From the NCBI RefSeq assembly GCF_028476545.1, contig NW_026733174.1, forward strand, positions 331,001-395,000: a stretch of 64,000 bases of DNA. Reading direction: 5' to 3'. Of this stretch, positions 35,131 to 47,684 are shown piece by piece. This stretch comes from Physella acuta (Eukaryota > Mollusca > Gastropoda > Physidae). Positions within the stretch are counted from its first letter, which is position 1, and every line of letters begins with the position of its first letter. The notes below the pieces were generated by a model. It saw only the letters and a program-made list of their open reading frames with translations, was not told where the DNA came from and made no database searches. Position numbers and translations under genes: made by a program.

Positions 35131-35759
35131 TATTGCGCACTATTATGCGCTTTTTTATTTCGCGTTCACTTGGTGTGCAATTAATTTGTCTACGAGATTT
35201 TATTCTATTTTTAAAACTTTAAGTATTTAAAATGGATTAAAAATCATGTCTATAGCCCGAGTTCCCATCCCCTGTTATTTTATATAAGAATATTCGAGAA
35301 AGTTTAGGGGAGATCACTCCCGGTTTATTCCTTCTGATAACGTTTTTTAATAGCCATATCTACTCAATTAATAAATAGTATACATTCTATAAATGACCCT
35401 CAAGTTATAAAAGTCTTTTGTTTAATCCTCATTAAAGTCCTAATTTTGAGTATCATTAACAATTACAATATTGATATGTATTTTTAGTGTTTCTAAGTCT
35501 TAGTAATTTTAACTACACGAGACATTATTATTCCGCGTCATTCCAGTTGTTACCGGTAACGAGGTCAAATTCCGCGAAGAAGAATGTCATGTGTTTAACA
35601 GTAAGCCAGATACAACTAGAGATGACAGGCCAATTATATTTTACATTATAAATATCAGTTGTATATTTATTTTAATCACTTTTCTATTTATTCAACAGCA
35701 TTTATAATAAGATTTGTAAAAGGGTTCAAATGTTTTTAACGCGTTAGTAAATAGCCCAG

Positions 35760-35938
35760 CAGCTGGCAAACAGGGCGTGTTCAAAATGCTATTTTTAGGA
35801 CATGACTAAGAGGATTTCCTGTCGACCAACGTCGTGGCCGTGTTTACACCACGTGATGAAACGTAAGCAGAATGTTGCTTAATTTGCGTTTGTCATCCGG
35901 CTATAAAAAGGACCGAGCAACCTCACTCACTATCAGTC
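35760..35938 (+). promoter_or_regulatory. TATA/Inr promoter with E-boxes and a MEF2 site
   Basis: In order: E-box CAGCTG (35760-35765), a perfect MEF2 consensus CTATTTTTAG (35789-35798), palindromic E-box CACGTG (35850-35855), TATAAAAAG (35902-35910) and an initiator TCAGTC (35933-35938). The spacing of about 30 bases between TATA and initiator is canonical. It should drive the 5' UTR exon at 35935 and the 479-codon gene. The site combination suggests inducible or tissue-specific rather than housekeeping expression (inference). Confidence 0.75.
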
Positions 35939-36051
35939 CAACGTTTCACTGCAGCCGGATAACAACTCGCTAAGCATTTTACATTTAATTATTTTTACAA
36001 ACTTCTCAAAATCTTAGTGGATTTAGATCTATGTCTGGAATACTAAATTAA
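35935..36051 (+). other. Probable non-coding first exon of the 479-codon gene
   Basis: From the predicted start site to a consensus donor A|GTAAGT at 36052. The downstream acceptor is ctttctttacag|GGCTC at 37132/37133, leaving a 1.08-kb intron. The first ATG within the exon leads to a very short frame only. The intron contains CTAGATCTAG clusters and no other feature. Confidence 0.55.
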
Positions 36052-37185
36052 GTAAGTACTGTTGAAAGTTTGGAAAAATTGTTTGACGTTTTTCCCCCAT
36101 TCGTTTGACCTTCTCGAATCAATGTGGTAGGAAATTTCCACGTGGTGTTGCCAGCCGTGTTCGTGTGTAGGTTACTGCGCGATATTTATTCTAGAATGTT
36201 CTTTTAAAATTTGCATATTCATTTTAAAACGCTCCATAAAATCTAATTATTTTTCATATATTAATATAATCATTACTGACTGGGATTATGGATTAGGTCT
36301 GCATTTTAAATTATTAAGGAAAGAGATCTAGACTAGATCTAGATCTAGAGAACTACACGTTTTTTTTTTTACCGAGTCACATGAGTTCACTTGTAACTAC
36401 GACGGAAGCTTGTTTTGTTAGTGACGGAATAGTTAAGAAGACAGCAGGACAGATCGTGAGGATTTTGTCTTAATTATTTACTTAAATTTACAGGTTACCG
36501 TTACAATTTTTTTTAAAAAGTACCAGTTGATTGGAATATGAACTAAAAGTTCAATTCACTAGATTTAGGCCCTAATAATTCTATTATAAATTAAAATTGT
36601 CTAGAATCTAGTTATTAAAGTAGTTCTTTCAACAATTCTATGCAGTGGCGCCACGCCCATCAGTGTTTTAGTTCTTGAATGAAGCATTGAAGACTAATTT
36701 TCAGCTTTTTTTTATAGGCTTCTCATATGATAGGATAGGTTAGCAGTTAGAATATAGATCTAGATCTATAAGGCTTATGTATTATAGGCCTAATGCTTAA
36801 TAATAGATCTAATAGTTAAAACAAATTTAAGAGATCCCACTTACAGTTACAGACTGCTTTTAGTTATTGAGCTAATAATGGGCAGGTTTCTTCCTGACCT
36901 AATGATTTTAATACTTGTTTTGTTGTATTACCTATTACTAAAAAGTATTACTGAATAACAAGTGGGCCTGTTTTTTTCTTAAGGGTTAATTAACCCCATT
37001 TAATTTTAATGTAGGCCTATTTAATTTTTTAAAAGTTGACTTCATTAACTAAGTGAAGTAATAGCTTGAACCAGCTTGTTATGTAATTTATATGTTTTGT
37101 CTGAATTAATTAAAAATTTCCTTTCTTTACAGGGCTCAACAAGTAACAAAGTCTCAACCACAATAGTTAAAAACAGCTTTACAAG

Positions 37186-38625
37186 ATGACCTCTCAAAAA
37201 AGATACAGACATCACCAGGAAAATAACGGATCACGTTTCAGAGATCTTCCTCCAAGATTTAAGCGACAGAAGTCTTCGTCTTCACCACCACCTAAACCTA
37301 CAGCTTCACCAGATGCCAGCAACTGTCAGGAGAATAGTGTTCCTCAAAGACTGACTCCTGACCTGCCTGCTGTTACGTCTGCTTCCACGTCCATAAGTAT
37401 GGCGCCATCCCCTAGTTTTGTCAAATCATGTGTTAATCAGGACATGTATTTGCCAAAAGATTTTCTTCCAGCCAAGACCCCTTTATCTGTAAACAGCACT
37501 GCCCAGTGGTCAATGGCCCAGAAAAAAGACTTGCAGCCTGTCCTTTCTCCAGTTGATAATAGGTATTTGAAATATTCTAGCAATTTGCAGTCACCTTCTC
37601 ACATTCCTCTGGGGACAAATTTTGGATACAGCCCGCCAATGTCCCCTTGGTCTGCTGGGAGTTCAAGTTCTTTTTCTGGACAACCAAATGATATGCTCCT
37701 ACAGAACAGTTGGTCACCATCACCTGTCTACTCAGGCCAAAGACTGCAGAGCCCACCAGCACTCAACTACAACAATGAAAATTTTGCACCTATTGGCTCT
37801 TTAATGCCACCACAGCTTAGTCCAGTTTCCACCTGGGCCAAGCCTAGTTATTCTCCACATGCAGTTTCTGCCTCACCACCAGCCCACTGCTTGCCTGCTG
37901 CCTCACCTTCAGGGATTGCCAAAGATAAACCCAAGCAAAGTATTGATGAGAACAGGAATGGGGGAAAACCAGACTATTCAGATCCTGACATTCGAACCAT
38001 TGAGATGCTTCGCGAACTGGAGAGGGTTGCAGATGAAAAGGACAATGATGATTTTTGTGTTGATAGGAAGTCCTTGGTATCCCATCATCTTCGTATGCTT
38101 ATGTGTGCTGTAGACAGGTATACCGAAGGCGTTGAAGACGAAGTAACCCCTCGAGGGGACGAGGCATCACTGGCTTCTGAGAGTCCAGTTTCTTCACCTA
38201 GACGAAGCTCACCAGCCCCAGTAAAAATGTGGCCACATGAACAGTCCAAAGCTGTTTCTGAATGTAGCGTGGTAGAGACTGCTACCTGGCATCAAAACTC
38301 TCCATCTGTTTGGGGAAGTGAAATCAGCAAAGTATCTACCCCACTGGTCAACAGTTCAGAGAAAAAGATGGAATCACAGAGGAAAACTCCTCCCCCTGAA
38401 CCATCAGCAATTTGGGGCAGTTCGGATAAAATCGAGCACCAAGATTACTCTCCAGCATGGGATCTATGGTCCAGTCCTTCGTTTGATATCTGTCGTGGCA
38501 TCCTGTCCAAGCCATGCGAGTTGGATAAGGCAGACTCGCCATTTTTTGATACCTTCAGCTATGCTAGGGGTGACAATTTAGCTACTGAAGGATACAAGGA
38601 AAGAAAACCTCTCTACAAACGTTAA
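37186..38625 (+). CDS. Unidentified Pro/Ser-rich, Trp-containing protein (479 aa)
   Basis: A single open frame with an internal stop-free 1.4 kb, 53 bases after a good splice acceptor. It is preceded by a promoter and untranslated exon, so it is very likely a real gene with an intronless coding region. The N-terminus is basic and carries RFRDLPPRFKRQK (residues 18-30). Residues 31-260 are low-complexity Pro/Ser/Gln. Residues 266-312 (DPDIRTIEMLRELERVADEK onward to DRYTEG) are the only part that looks folded, as one or two helices. The last third has spaced Trp residues (VWGS, IWGS, WDLWSS) in Ser/Pro-rich sequence. I do not recognise the family. A (V/L)PPRF basic motif plus Trp in disordered sequence recalls mRNA-silencing scaffolds such as TNRC6/GW182, but this is only a resemblance. 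There is no catalytic domain, signal peptide or membrane segment. The nearest neighbours are repeats and give no functional hint. Confidence 0.8.
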   Translation: MTSQKRYRHHQENNGSRFRDLPPRFKRQKSSSSPPPKPTASPDASNCQENSVPQRLTPDLPAVTSASTSISMAPSPSFVKSCVNQDMYLPKDFLPAKTPLSVNSTAQWSMAQKKDLQPVLSPVDNRYLKYSSNLQSPSHIPLGTNFGYSPPMSPWSAGSSSSFSGQPNDMLLQNSWSPSPVYSGQRLQSPPALNYNNENFAPIGSLMPPQLSPVSTWAKPSYSPHAVSASPPAHCLPAASPSGIAKDKPKQSIDENRNGGKPDYSDPDIRTIEMLRELERVADEKDNDDFCVDRKSLVSHHLRMLMCAVDRYTEGVEDEVTPRGDEASLASESPVSSPRRSSPAPVKMWPHEQSKAVSECSVVETATWHQNSPSVWGSEISKVSTPLVNSSEKKMESQRKTPPPEPSAIWGSSDKIEHQDYSPAWDLWSSPSFDICRGILSKPCELDKADSPFFDTFSYARGDNLATEGYKERKPLYKR

Positions 38626-39750
38626 ACCATTAACTCGTTGCTTGTTTTAAGGTGATATCCTGATATGTAAAAAATATACATTTTTTAGTCCGTTTTTGTA
38701 ATATTTATTAATTTTAAATTAACTTAATTTGCCTAGTGTTATATGGTATGAAATGGTTAGAAGACTGTCATGTACATTATCTCTTACCGGTTACGTTTTG
38801 ATCTGATCCTGAAACGATGGTAGGATGCAAGCCTTGTGAGCTCATGAACTGGGTATTTATAAAAAACAGTTTTGAGCCTTTTTCTGTAACATTTTTGCAT
38901 AAACAGTGATTCATTGGTTTGCCTTGAATGTTGGATTGATATGTTTACCATTGTATCATAATGATGTGTGGTGATAGGTTGTTTTTTTTTTTTTTTAAAT
39001 TGTAACATAATGAAATAATAACTGGATTATATTTAAGAAGCAGTACGTATATTTGAACAGTAAATTCAATTATTTAAGGCTGCTTTTCTAGGTGGTGAAT
39101 AAATTCACGCATGTTCATTGTCAAGACTCTGACAAGTGTTCAAGTTTATGGTAAATAGGATTATACCTTCATTCCTTTTGTACAATCATTTCATTACTCC
39201 TTTATGTGCAATGTAATTTTGTTTTTTCAAGTTTTGTATTTTTGTATATCTTTATTATATAATTGTTTAAAGTATGTCTACTCAATCTGTAATTATGTAC
39301 TTATAATTTTATTTAATGTAGTTCAAATCTTCATAAAATCATTTATTTAGGATATGTAACACGGATTAAGAAGTTACCTACTTTTTTTCTGCCTAATATT
39401 GTATAAAGCAATAATGTTAAACCTTGTCTTTGTATGCAAAAAGCTCTTTCCGAAGTTTTCAGGGCATGTGTATATGGTTTTTTTCTTTCAAATAAAAAAG
39501 TTTTGTTTATCAAAGCATTCTTGTACAGATATACTCACCACTGTAAAGCTGTTAAATACTGTAAAAAAAAATTTCTTAGCTTGAGAACCTGCTGTAAATT
39601 TGTAACTTTAGTATGACGTCCAATTATTTCATGTATTTATCTTGTGCCATTTTTAATATGCTACCCAGGATGGATGGGTTAATTGGAGTGCTTTTGATTT
39701 GGTACCAAAAACTTTTTTTTTTGTCCAGAAGTAATAAAACAGAAACAAGA
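38626..39750 (+). other. Probable 3' UTR with alternative poly(A) signals
   Basis: AATAAA occurs at 39098-39103, 39491-39496 and 39733-39738, each followed by T- or GT-rich sequence. The AT-rich unique character continues to about 39800. Which signal is used cannot be told from sequence. Small frames inside are unrecognised. Confidence 0.5.
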
Positions 39751-41488
39751 TATCTTTTTTACACTTGGATTCTTTGTTTTCTTGGTGTGTGGTTTAGTGT
39801 TTATGTTATGTAGTGTTTGTCTGATATTGTGTTTTAGTCACTGATGTAGCACTCATGGACATGATAATTTAGAAAGTTAATTATTCACTCAAATACATTG
39901 CGCTAAAATGTTTTAATAGTCTGCATAGTTATTTTCATCAGTGTAACTTGTGTTTAGTTTTCAATATCAAAATTATTTGGTCACACCTCAGTTGAGAATG
40001 ACTAGCCCAGTATTAAAACTGAAAACGTTGGAATATACAAGGATCACTTGATAACCATGCATAATCCCAAACTTATGTTTAGCACAGTGGGGAATGTAGT
40101 CTTGCAGTAACACATCCAGTGAAACCTATTTATGTGGACGAGCAACAATGACAATTTAAGTAATCAAGACTTACACTTAGTAATTCGAACCCGTATACAA
40201 TTGTGATGTTTTTAACCACTGCAGACTCTATATAAATTATAAGTATAAACGTCGAGGTCGCCCCACATTACATTTTGCATTACTTAATTTTGTAAATTCA
40301 CTTGTATTATTTCACAAATAAGCAAAATGTTTTTGAAGCAGCTATTTTGAAACTGTTAAAAACAGATTAGTGCAAACAAAATATGTAGTTGTGGTAACCT
40401 ATTCTTTCGACAAATTCAAATAGCAAAATTAAACTTTAAAAAGTTTTAAGTTAAAACTTAAAAATCTTTTAAGAGAATAAAATAATACAGTACTATTGGA
40501 TACCACTGCCTCATCCCTTATAAAAATAGCAAACCAGATATCTGCCCTTTCCTGTTACATAATGTGTACAGAATCATTCAGTCGTTTAAAAATTAACTTA
40601 AATTTAAACATTCCACCCCTTCAATGGTTAGGTGGAATGTCAAATATTTGACAGCCGTCTGATAGTGCTGACACCCAGAGTATGTGCTGAACAGAATTGC
40701 TGACTAGTGTTTTAAAAAATGATGGTTGGTTGTTTCTATGACAACTATGCATGACTAAAGTTCTGAGTTGTATGGTCACAGGATTACGATACAAATTGTA
40801 ACCTTCGAATATTATTAACTTCATTACAGCGCAGGGGGGGCCTATTTAAAAAAAAAATCTCATTGTGACTTAGGAGAAAATATTTTAAGCCCCTTCATTC
40901 CAGTGAAAATTGCCACCCCCACATACATGCACCGGATCTCTCATCCGTAAGGAATTAATTAGTTCCATTTGTTGACGCAAGTAGGTGTAGTCGGTTAAAA
41001 TTAGGTCACGTCCATTTTGAATGAAGCGTTTGCACGCCATCGAGTCAAGAAAACAACGCACTCTAGAGTGACGTCAAATTTCTGAGAAGCCCTCCACCCA
41101 GTTGGTCATACATAACCCTGGCAGACCATCTCGTCCTCGTGACGTGTGACCTCATCTGCTGGACAACGTGTGGACGTTTTTTTTCCCTACTCTAGGTCGT
41201 AATAAATAGGGCGTCTAGAGTCTAGATAGATCTAACTTTGAGAAATGAACATGGGACCATCAATCAGTTTGATAAGCAAATGTGTAGGCTAAAGGGATCA
41301 GGGGGGGGGGGGTGTATTGAGGAAACGAACTGACGTTTAATGTTCATGCCGATGCAGGGTGTATTAAATTTGATGTACGATTTCAAAATGGTAATGTTCA
41401 CTTAAAATTTAAACACTGAATGTGCGGTTTAATGACAGAAAAAAAATCATTAAGGAAGGTATATTCGATTATTGAATGAAAAGGGAAT
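39751..41488. other. Intergenic, nothing coding recognised
   Basis: AT-rich unique sequence. A stretch at 41020-41180 is relatively CpG- and TGACGTCA-like-rich (gtgacgtcaaat, cgtgacgtgtgacctc) and could be regulatory. No gene start is recognisable beside it. A G-run lies at 41301-41311. Confidence 0.45.
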
Positions 41489-41667
41489 CAGAGGCGTAGC
41501 AAAGGAGAGAGGGTGGGGCGGCAGCCCCAGGAGACGACCCATTGGGGGCGCCAACATAAAAAAATTGAGCTGTATTACTGAATTATACACAGTCAATAAA
41601 AAGAAAGTAGATTGCTACACAATTTTACACGCCGATTTAAATATTGCCTTTACCGTCTGTGTTACAG
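41489..41667 (+). mobile_element. Family A MITE, long type, left part
   Basis: Starts CAGAGGCGTAGCAAAGG, then GGGCGCC and an AT-rich core similar to that of the 1021-1378 copy (tattactgaattatacacag). It is cut by the insertion of another family A element at 41668. No right terminus was found beyond that, so it is truncated. Confidence 0.65.
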
Positions 41668-41899
41668 CAGAGGCGTAGCGAGGGGGCGGGGGGGGGGGGG
41701 CATATGTCCCCGGGCGCCGACCTTAGGGGGGCGCTAAAATGGGTTGGAAAAACAAATTGAAAGGAGGGGGTGCAAATCGAAAGTTTGAGGGGGGGGGGGG
41801 TGCAAATCAAAAGTTCGAGGGGGTGCAAATCAAAAGTTCGAGGTGGGGGTGCAAATCGAAAGTGTGTCCCCGGGCGCCGGGAGGGTCGATACGCCTCTG
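41668..41899 (+). mobile_element. Family A MITE nested in another family A copy
   Basis: A 232-bp element with ends CAGAGGCGTAGCGAGG and GGTCGATACGCCTCTG. Flanks are tgttacag (41660-41667) and tgttacca (41900-41907). The interior has about four tandem units of G-run plus TGCAAATCGAAAGTTTGAGG. Non-coding. Confidence 0.8.
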
Positions 41900-42087
41900 T
41901 GTTACCAGCTAAGTAAATACTGTTCATATATTTTTCAATTAGAGTTTGCTGCTTTAAAAAAAAAACCCACAGAGAGCATAAATATCTATAACACATGTAA
42001 AGCAGTTCTCTTTCAAGAGCGACCTTACTTCACTGTGTAGTGTTTCACATGGCCTTAAAATTGTTCTTTAAAAAAATAAAAGGCTCA

Positions 42088-42235
42088 GAGTTTCTTCCAG
42101 GCTCTGCCCCCCCTCCCCCCAAAGAACGCCTATCCCCCCCCCCCGAACGAAATATAATTTATTTCGAAAATATTTACTTTTACCAGTGTCGTCGTCCCCC
42201 CCACCCCCGCAAAAGTCTGGAAAAAAACCCACTGA
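42088..42235 (+). mobile_element. Family B fragment, C-rich orientation
   Basis: Starts CAGAGTTTCTTCCAGGCTCT, followed by C-runs and an inverted version of the family core (aatatttacttttaccagtg). Truncated at the right. Confidence 0.5.
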
Positions 42236-43769
42236 AAAGGACGCCCACTTATATCGTTTTTATTAGCATTGATAGACTTTATAAATTAAATTGAGTATGG
42301 CTATTTCATTTGGAAAAGGTGTAATGTTATCAGCTATCGCGATTTCCCTGTGTATAACACAATGCACAAGCAGCATTTTTAAAATTCTTACCCGTCCTCA
42401 GTTTTAAGCAACAATTTTTCTTCCCCAGCGTGTTAGGTAAAGAAATTTGATAATTGACATCAAAACAAAGATTGATATTTACACCAAATAAAAACTTTAG
42501 TGTGACTATTCTCAAACCATTGTGTTTTGCCCTTTAAACATTCCACCCCCCCTTTCCCCATTTTTTTCTTCTACAATAACGTTGCCTCAACTATTTCTAA
42601 TAATTCTTGACTTCTAAACTCTGTTCTATTTAATTTTTTACATTTGCTAATGGCTAAAGTTGGGGCTGGGCCTGTGCACCGGATGACACCTTTTGTGGGG
42701 TTAAAGGGGGCGATTCGAAGATGTGTTTATTTGTGTGTGTGTGGGGTACTCTGAGTTATTGCAGCAATGTACATAGGTTTAATGCATTATTGTATGAATA
42801 TCCATCATCTTATATTGTTAGCATAGACAATTTTTTTTATTTGTATGTATCCATCATTTAATACTGTTTAAATAGAACACAAATCTATTTGTATGTATAT
42901 TCATCATCTAATAGGCCTACTATTTACATAGAAAAAAACATTCTACATTGAAATAGTATTACAATATTTTTCCACTTCATCTGTAACATGTTTAGGAAAA
43001 GTTTACAGCTTTTCATTTTAGGAAAATTTGTTTTCGGATTTTCCCATGAAGTAAAAATAATTCGACTATGCGTCATCAGTCATGCCTGAAGATCTCACGA
43101 GACTCGCATCTGCGGTGAGTTTTTAACCAACCACAGCGCGGGTGGGTGGTTTGCCAGGTCGAAGGTCATGGCTGTGGCACTAGGGAGTGGTAGTTCTAGG
43201 AGGGGTAGGGGTGGGGTTGTAAATGGTAAACATTGGAGTGCTGTTTAAAGTTACACGCATATTTCACATTGATCATAACCAGGTTATAAAACTAATGTTG
43301 AGTGTGTATGAAGGGGGGTGGGGTGGTGGGTGTATGTGTGTATGTGTGTATGCAGGGGTGAAGGGGGGTAGACGTGTTTCTGAAGAGCAATGTCCTCCTC
43401 GAAGAGATGCCTGAAAGAAACACTGTGTTTGTATGTATGTATGTGTGTATGTTCGTAATGATTATGTTTTGAGAAAAACAATTGAGATAGAAAAGGAAGA
43501 AGTGTATAAAAATGTAAGACAATCAGAGATGGCGGTCTTAGAAAGCCGTTTGTTGAAGATTTATCTCGGCGCTCAAGTATATGGGCCATAGTGAGTGACC
43601 TGGAGAGGGAGTCTTCTGGAAGAACTGACGACACCATGAACAGCCGGGGAGCGAACAAGATGGAAGATTTTGGTAGAGGCCCGGTGCTGATCTAAGCAAT
43701 TAATACAAGTGAGAGCGAATATTTTCACAGAAGAAAGTCTGCTCGAAGTTGAGCATTCCTATACCCAGC
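42236..43769. other. Intergenic, low-complexity patches
   Basis: No gene supported. It contains a degenerate tandem-like region at about 42780-42930 (tgtatgtatccatcat...) and GGGTGTATGTGTG low complexity at 43310-43370. An isolated family B right end, CGAAGAGATGCCTGAAAGAAA, lies at about 43398-43425. Confidence 0.45.
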
Positions 43770-43895
43770 GCAGTGCTTCTTTCAGACTCTTTTCTCCGTG
43801 GGGGGGGGGGGGGGGAAGAAAGGACACTGTTAAAAGTATATATTTACTATATCAATTCCTTTTCGTTCGGGGGGGGGGGGGGGGAGGTATACTTT
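43770..43895 (+). mobile_element. Family B fragment
   Basis: The left end GCAGTGCTTCTTTCAGACTC is followed by a G16-type run, ggacactgttaaaagtatat and a second G-run. The right end is lost in a (GT)n and TA-rich stretch. Confidence 0.55.
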
Positions 43896-43967
43896 ATTAG
43901 GGTGTGTGTGTGTGTGTATATATAGGTGTATAGTAGGCTATATATTTTCTATAAAATGTATTTATAT

Positions 43968-44288
43968 CAGGGGCGTAGCGAAGGGGGGGGGGGGCGGGTG
44001 GTGCGGACCGCACCGGGTGACACCATTTAGGGGGGTGACACCAAGGCAAAAAAAAGGGCAAAATATATAGAGAAAAACTTGAGGGGGGGGGTGCAAATTG
44101 AAAGTTTGAGGGGGGGGGGGGTGCAAATCGAAAACTTGAGGGGGGGGTGTGCAAATCGAAAGTTTGAGGGGGGGGGGTGCAAATCGAAAACTTGAAAGTT
44201 TGTCCCCGGGAAGGGTCGCAACGCCTCTGGGGGGGGGTGACACCATTAAGTGCCGCACCGGGTGACACCCGACCTCGCTACGCCACTG
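43968..44288 (+). mobile_element. Family A MITE, GTGACACC subtype, exact 8-bp target duplication
   Basis: A 321-bp element begins CAGGGGCGTAGCGAAGG and ends CTCGCTACGCCACTG. An exact ATTTATAT lies on both sides (43960-43967 and 44289-44296). Inside are a gcaccgggtgacacc motif at each end in inverse orientation and four to five TGCAAATCGAAA units with G-runs. It closely resembles the copy at 61118. Confidence 0.9.
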
Positions 44289-44290
44289 AT

Positions 44291-45650
<1,360 letters not shown>

Positions 45651-47061
45651 ATGGAAGAGGAAACAGATCTTTTATCAGCAATGTTATCTATTGTAGATGA
45701 ACAGTCACACAAATTAACAGAGTTTTTAAACTCTGAAGATTTGAATCCAGATCTATCAACAATATTTTCATCTTCTAAAGACATAAAAACAGAATTAACA
45801 TTTTCATCTATTGTTGATGCAAAACCCAACTTGACATTCACAGCTTCTCAAGATGTTAAACCCTATACTACAACAGAATTTTCATCTTCTAAAGACACAG
45901 AAACAGAATTTTCAAGTTTTTCATCTTTTGATAAATTTACACCCAACAATTCATTTATAAGCTTGCAAGATGTTAAACCTGATGTTACATCTGAGTTTTT
46001 AATTTGTAAAGATAAAAAGCCTGCTGTATCAACATTATCAACATCTGAAGATAACAAATCAAAAGTCACAACTTTATCAACTTGTGAAGATTCAAAACCA
46101 GATTTATTGACAGGATTTTTATTTTTTGAGGATAAACAACAAAAAGGGCTTGAACTTCAAGTTGAAGAAAATCTCCAGTTTTCTGGAGACAAAAGATATC
46201 AAATTGTTTCTAGTCTCAAACACAAAAGGCTTTATCAAAGTTCTAACTTAAAAAAACATAAAACAGGTCAAGAAGGAAATGAGCAAGTTGAATATGATGG
46301 TAAGCATGAGAATCTTTCTCAAAGTTGTAATTTCAGTCAAAAATAAAAAAGAGCACTCAAGAAATAAGCAATACATATGTGATATTTGTAATAAAAAGTT
46401 TTCTCATCGATGTAGAATATATACACATGTGAAAATGCATTTAGGAGATAAGCCACATCAATGTGATGTTTGTCATAAAAGGTATACTGAAAGTTCTGGC
46501 TTAAGTAAACACAACAGAATTCATTCAGGAGATAAGCCATATGAATGTGATGTTTGTCATAAAAGGTATACTGAAAGTTCTGGCTTAAGTAAACACAACA
46601 GAATTCATTCAGGAGATAAGCCATATGAATGTGATGTTTGTCATAAAAGGTATACTGAAAGTTCTGGCTTAAGTAAACACAACAGAATTCATTCAGGAGA
46701 TAAGCCATATAAATGTGATGTTTGTCATAAGAAGTTTTCTCAAAATTCTAGTTTAAAAACACATAAACAGGTTCATTCAGGAGAAAGACCAAATGAATGT
46801 GATGTTTGTCATAAAAGGTTTTCTCAAAGTTCTAATTTAAGAACACATACAAATGTTCATTCAGGAGATAAGCCTCATGAATGTGATGTTTGTCATAAAA
46901 AGTTTAGTCAGAAGAAAAATTTATTACAACACAAAAATGTTCATTCAGGAGATAGGCCACATGAATGTGATGTTTGTCATAGAAGGTTTTTTCAAAGTAA
47001 TAATTTAAGAACACATAAAAAGGTTCATTCAGGAGAAAGGCCACAAGAATGTAATGTTTGA
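45651..47061 (+). CDS. C2H2 zinc-finger protein, probable retrocopy
   Basis: The ATG at 45651 opens an acidic, Ser/Thr-rich N-terminal region with six or so loosely repeated segments of the type SSxDxKPxLT. Eight C2H2 fingers follow from 46373, joined by HSGDKP/HSGERP linkers: a nuclear, probably DNA-binding protein. The N-terminal frame and the finger frame differ by one base. Either 46300-46336, which has GT...AG ends but would be only a 37-base intron, is spliced, or one base was gained in the A-run near 46337-46342. Fingers 2-4 are almost identical and share contact residues E(-1), S(2), G(3), K(6). Fingers 5-8 are Q(-1) types. Finger 9 is cut by a stop at its second Cys (47059-47061). 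Lack of ordinary introns plus a poly(A) signal and A27 at 47674-47717 argues for a reverse-transcribed copy. It could still be expressed; family member unknown. Confidence 0.75.
46462..46713 (+). repeat. Three nearly identical 84-bp zinc-finger units
   Basis: Units start at 46462, 46546 and 46630 and are virtually identical in nucleotides, including third codon positions. Fingers 5-8 in contrast differ throughout. This indicates very recent unequal exchange or conversion within the finger array. Confidence 0.9.
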
Positions 47062-47232
47062 CAACCAAGGTTTTCTCAAATTTCTTGTTTATCTTCACAT
47101 AAAAAAGTCATTCAGGAGATAAGCCACATGAATGTGATGTTTGTCACAGACGATTTTGTCAAATATCTAATTTAAATACTCATAAAAAATTCATTCTAGA
47201 GATAAGCCAGGAAATTCATCATGACTAAAAAC
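47062..47232 (+). pseudogene. Decayed tail of the zinc-finger array
   Basis: Downstream of the stop the sequence still matches finger coding sequence (ggttttctcaaatttcttg, then gataagccacatgaatgtga tgtttgtcac). It is out of one continuous frame: one base is missing in the linker near 47105-47110 relative to the intact units. At least two more fingers once existed. The region now reads as 3' UTR. Confidence 0.75.
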
Positions 47233-47673
47233 CAATGTTTTTTTATTCAATTAAATTAATTGCATTTGTAACATGTTATATAGGCCTAGCAATTTTATCA
47301 TTCTGCATTCCCTCTCAATATGAACTTTTAGCCAAACCTCAGACACCTCTCTGCATGCAATGTGTTTAAAAAGAGTACAATATAATTTTCTTCACATATT
47401 CATATAAGCTATAGAATTTAGATATTAACCACACATAACAATTTTATAAATAAACATTTTAATTTTTTAAATCAGCATAAAAATTATCAATTTGAAGAAA
47501 AGAAAGACTTAAGCTGCAATTGTTACATTTTGGTATCTTAGTTTCAACACAATGTGATTATTGGTTAATTATTTTATTTGTATTCTTTACTATTTAAAAA
47601 ACAAACATTGTAAGACCTAATGAAAATTCTAATGTAGTGAATCATTAAAAATTATAACATGAAAATTTTATAA

Positions 47674-47684
47674 AATAAAAAAGC

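Noticed and set aside
46337-46708. Minus-strand frame with a repeated 28-residue unit
   Set aside because: It is the antisense shadow of the tandem zinc fingers.
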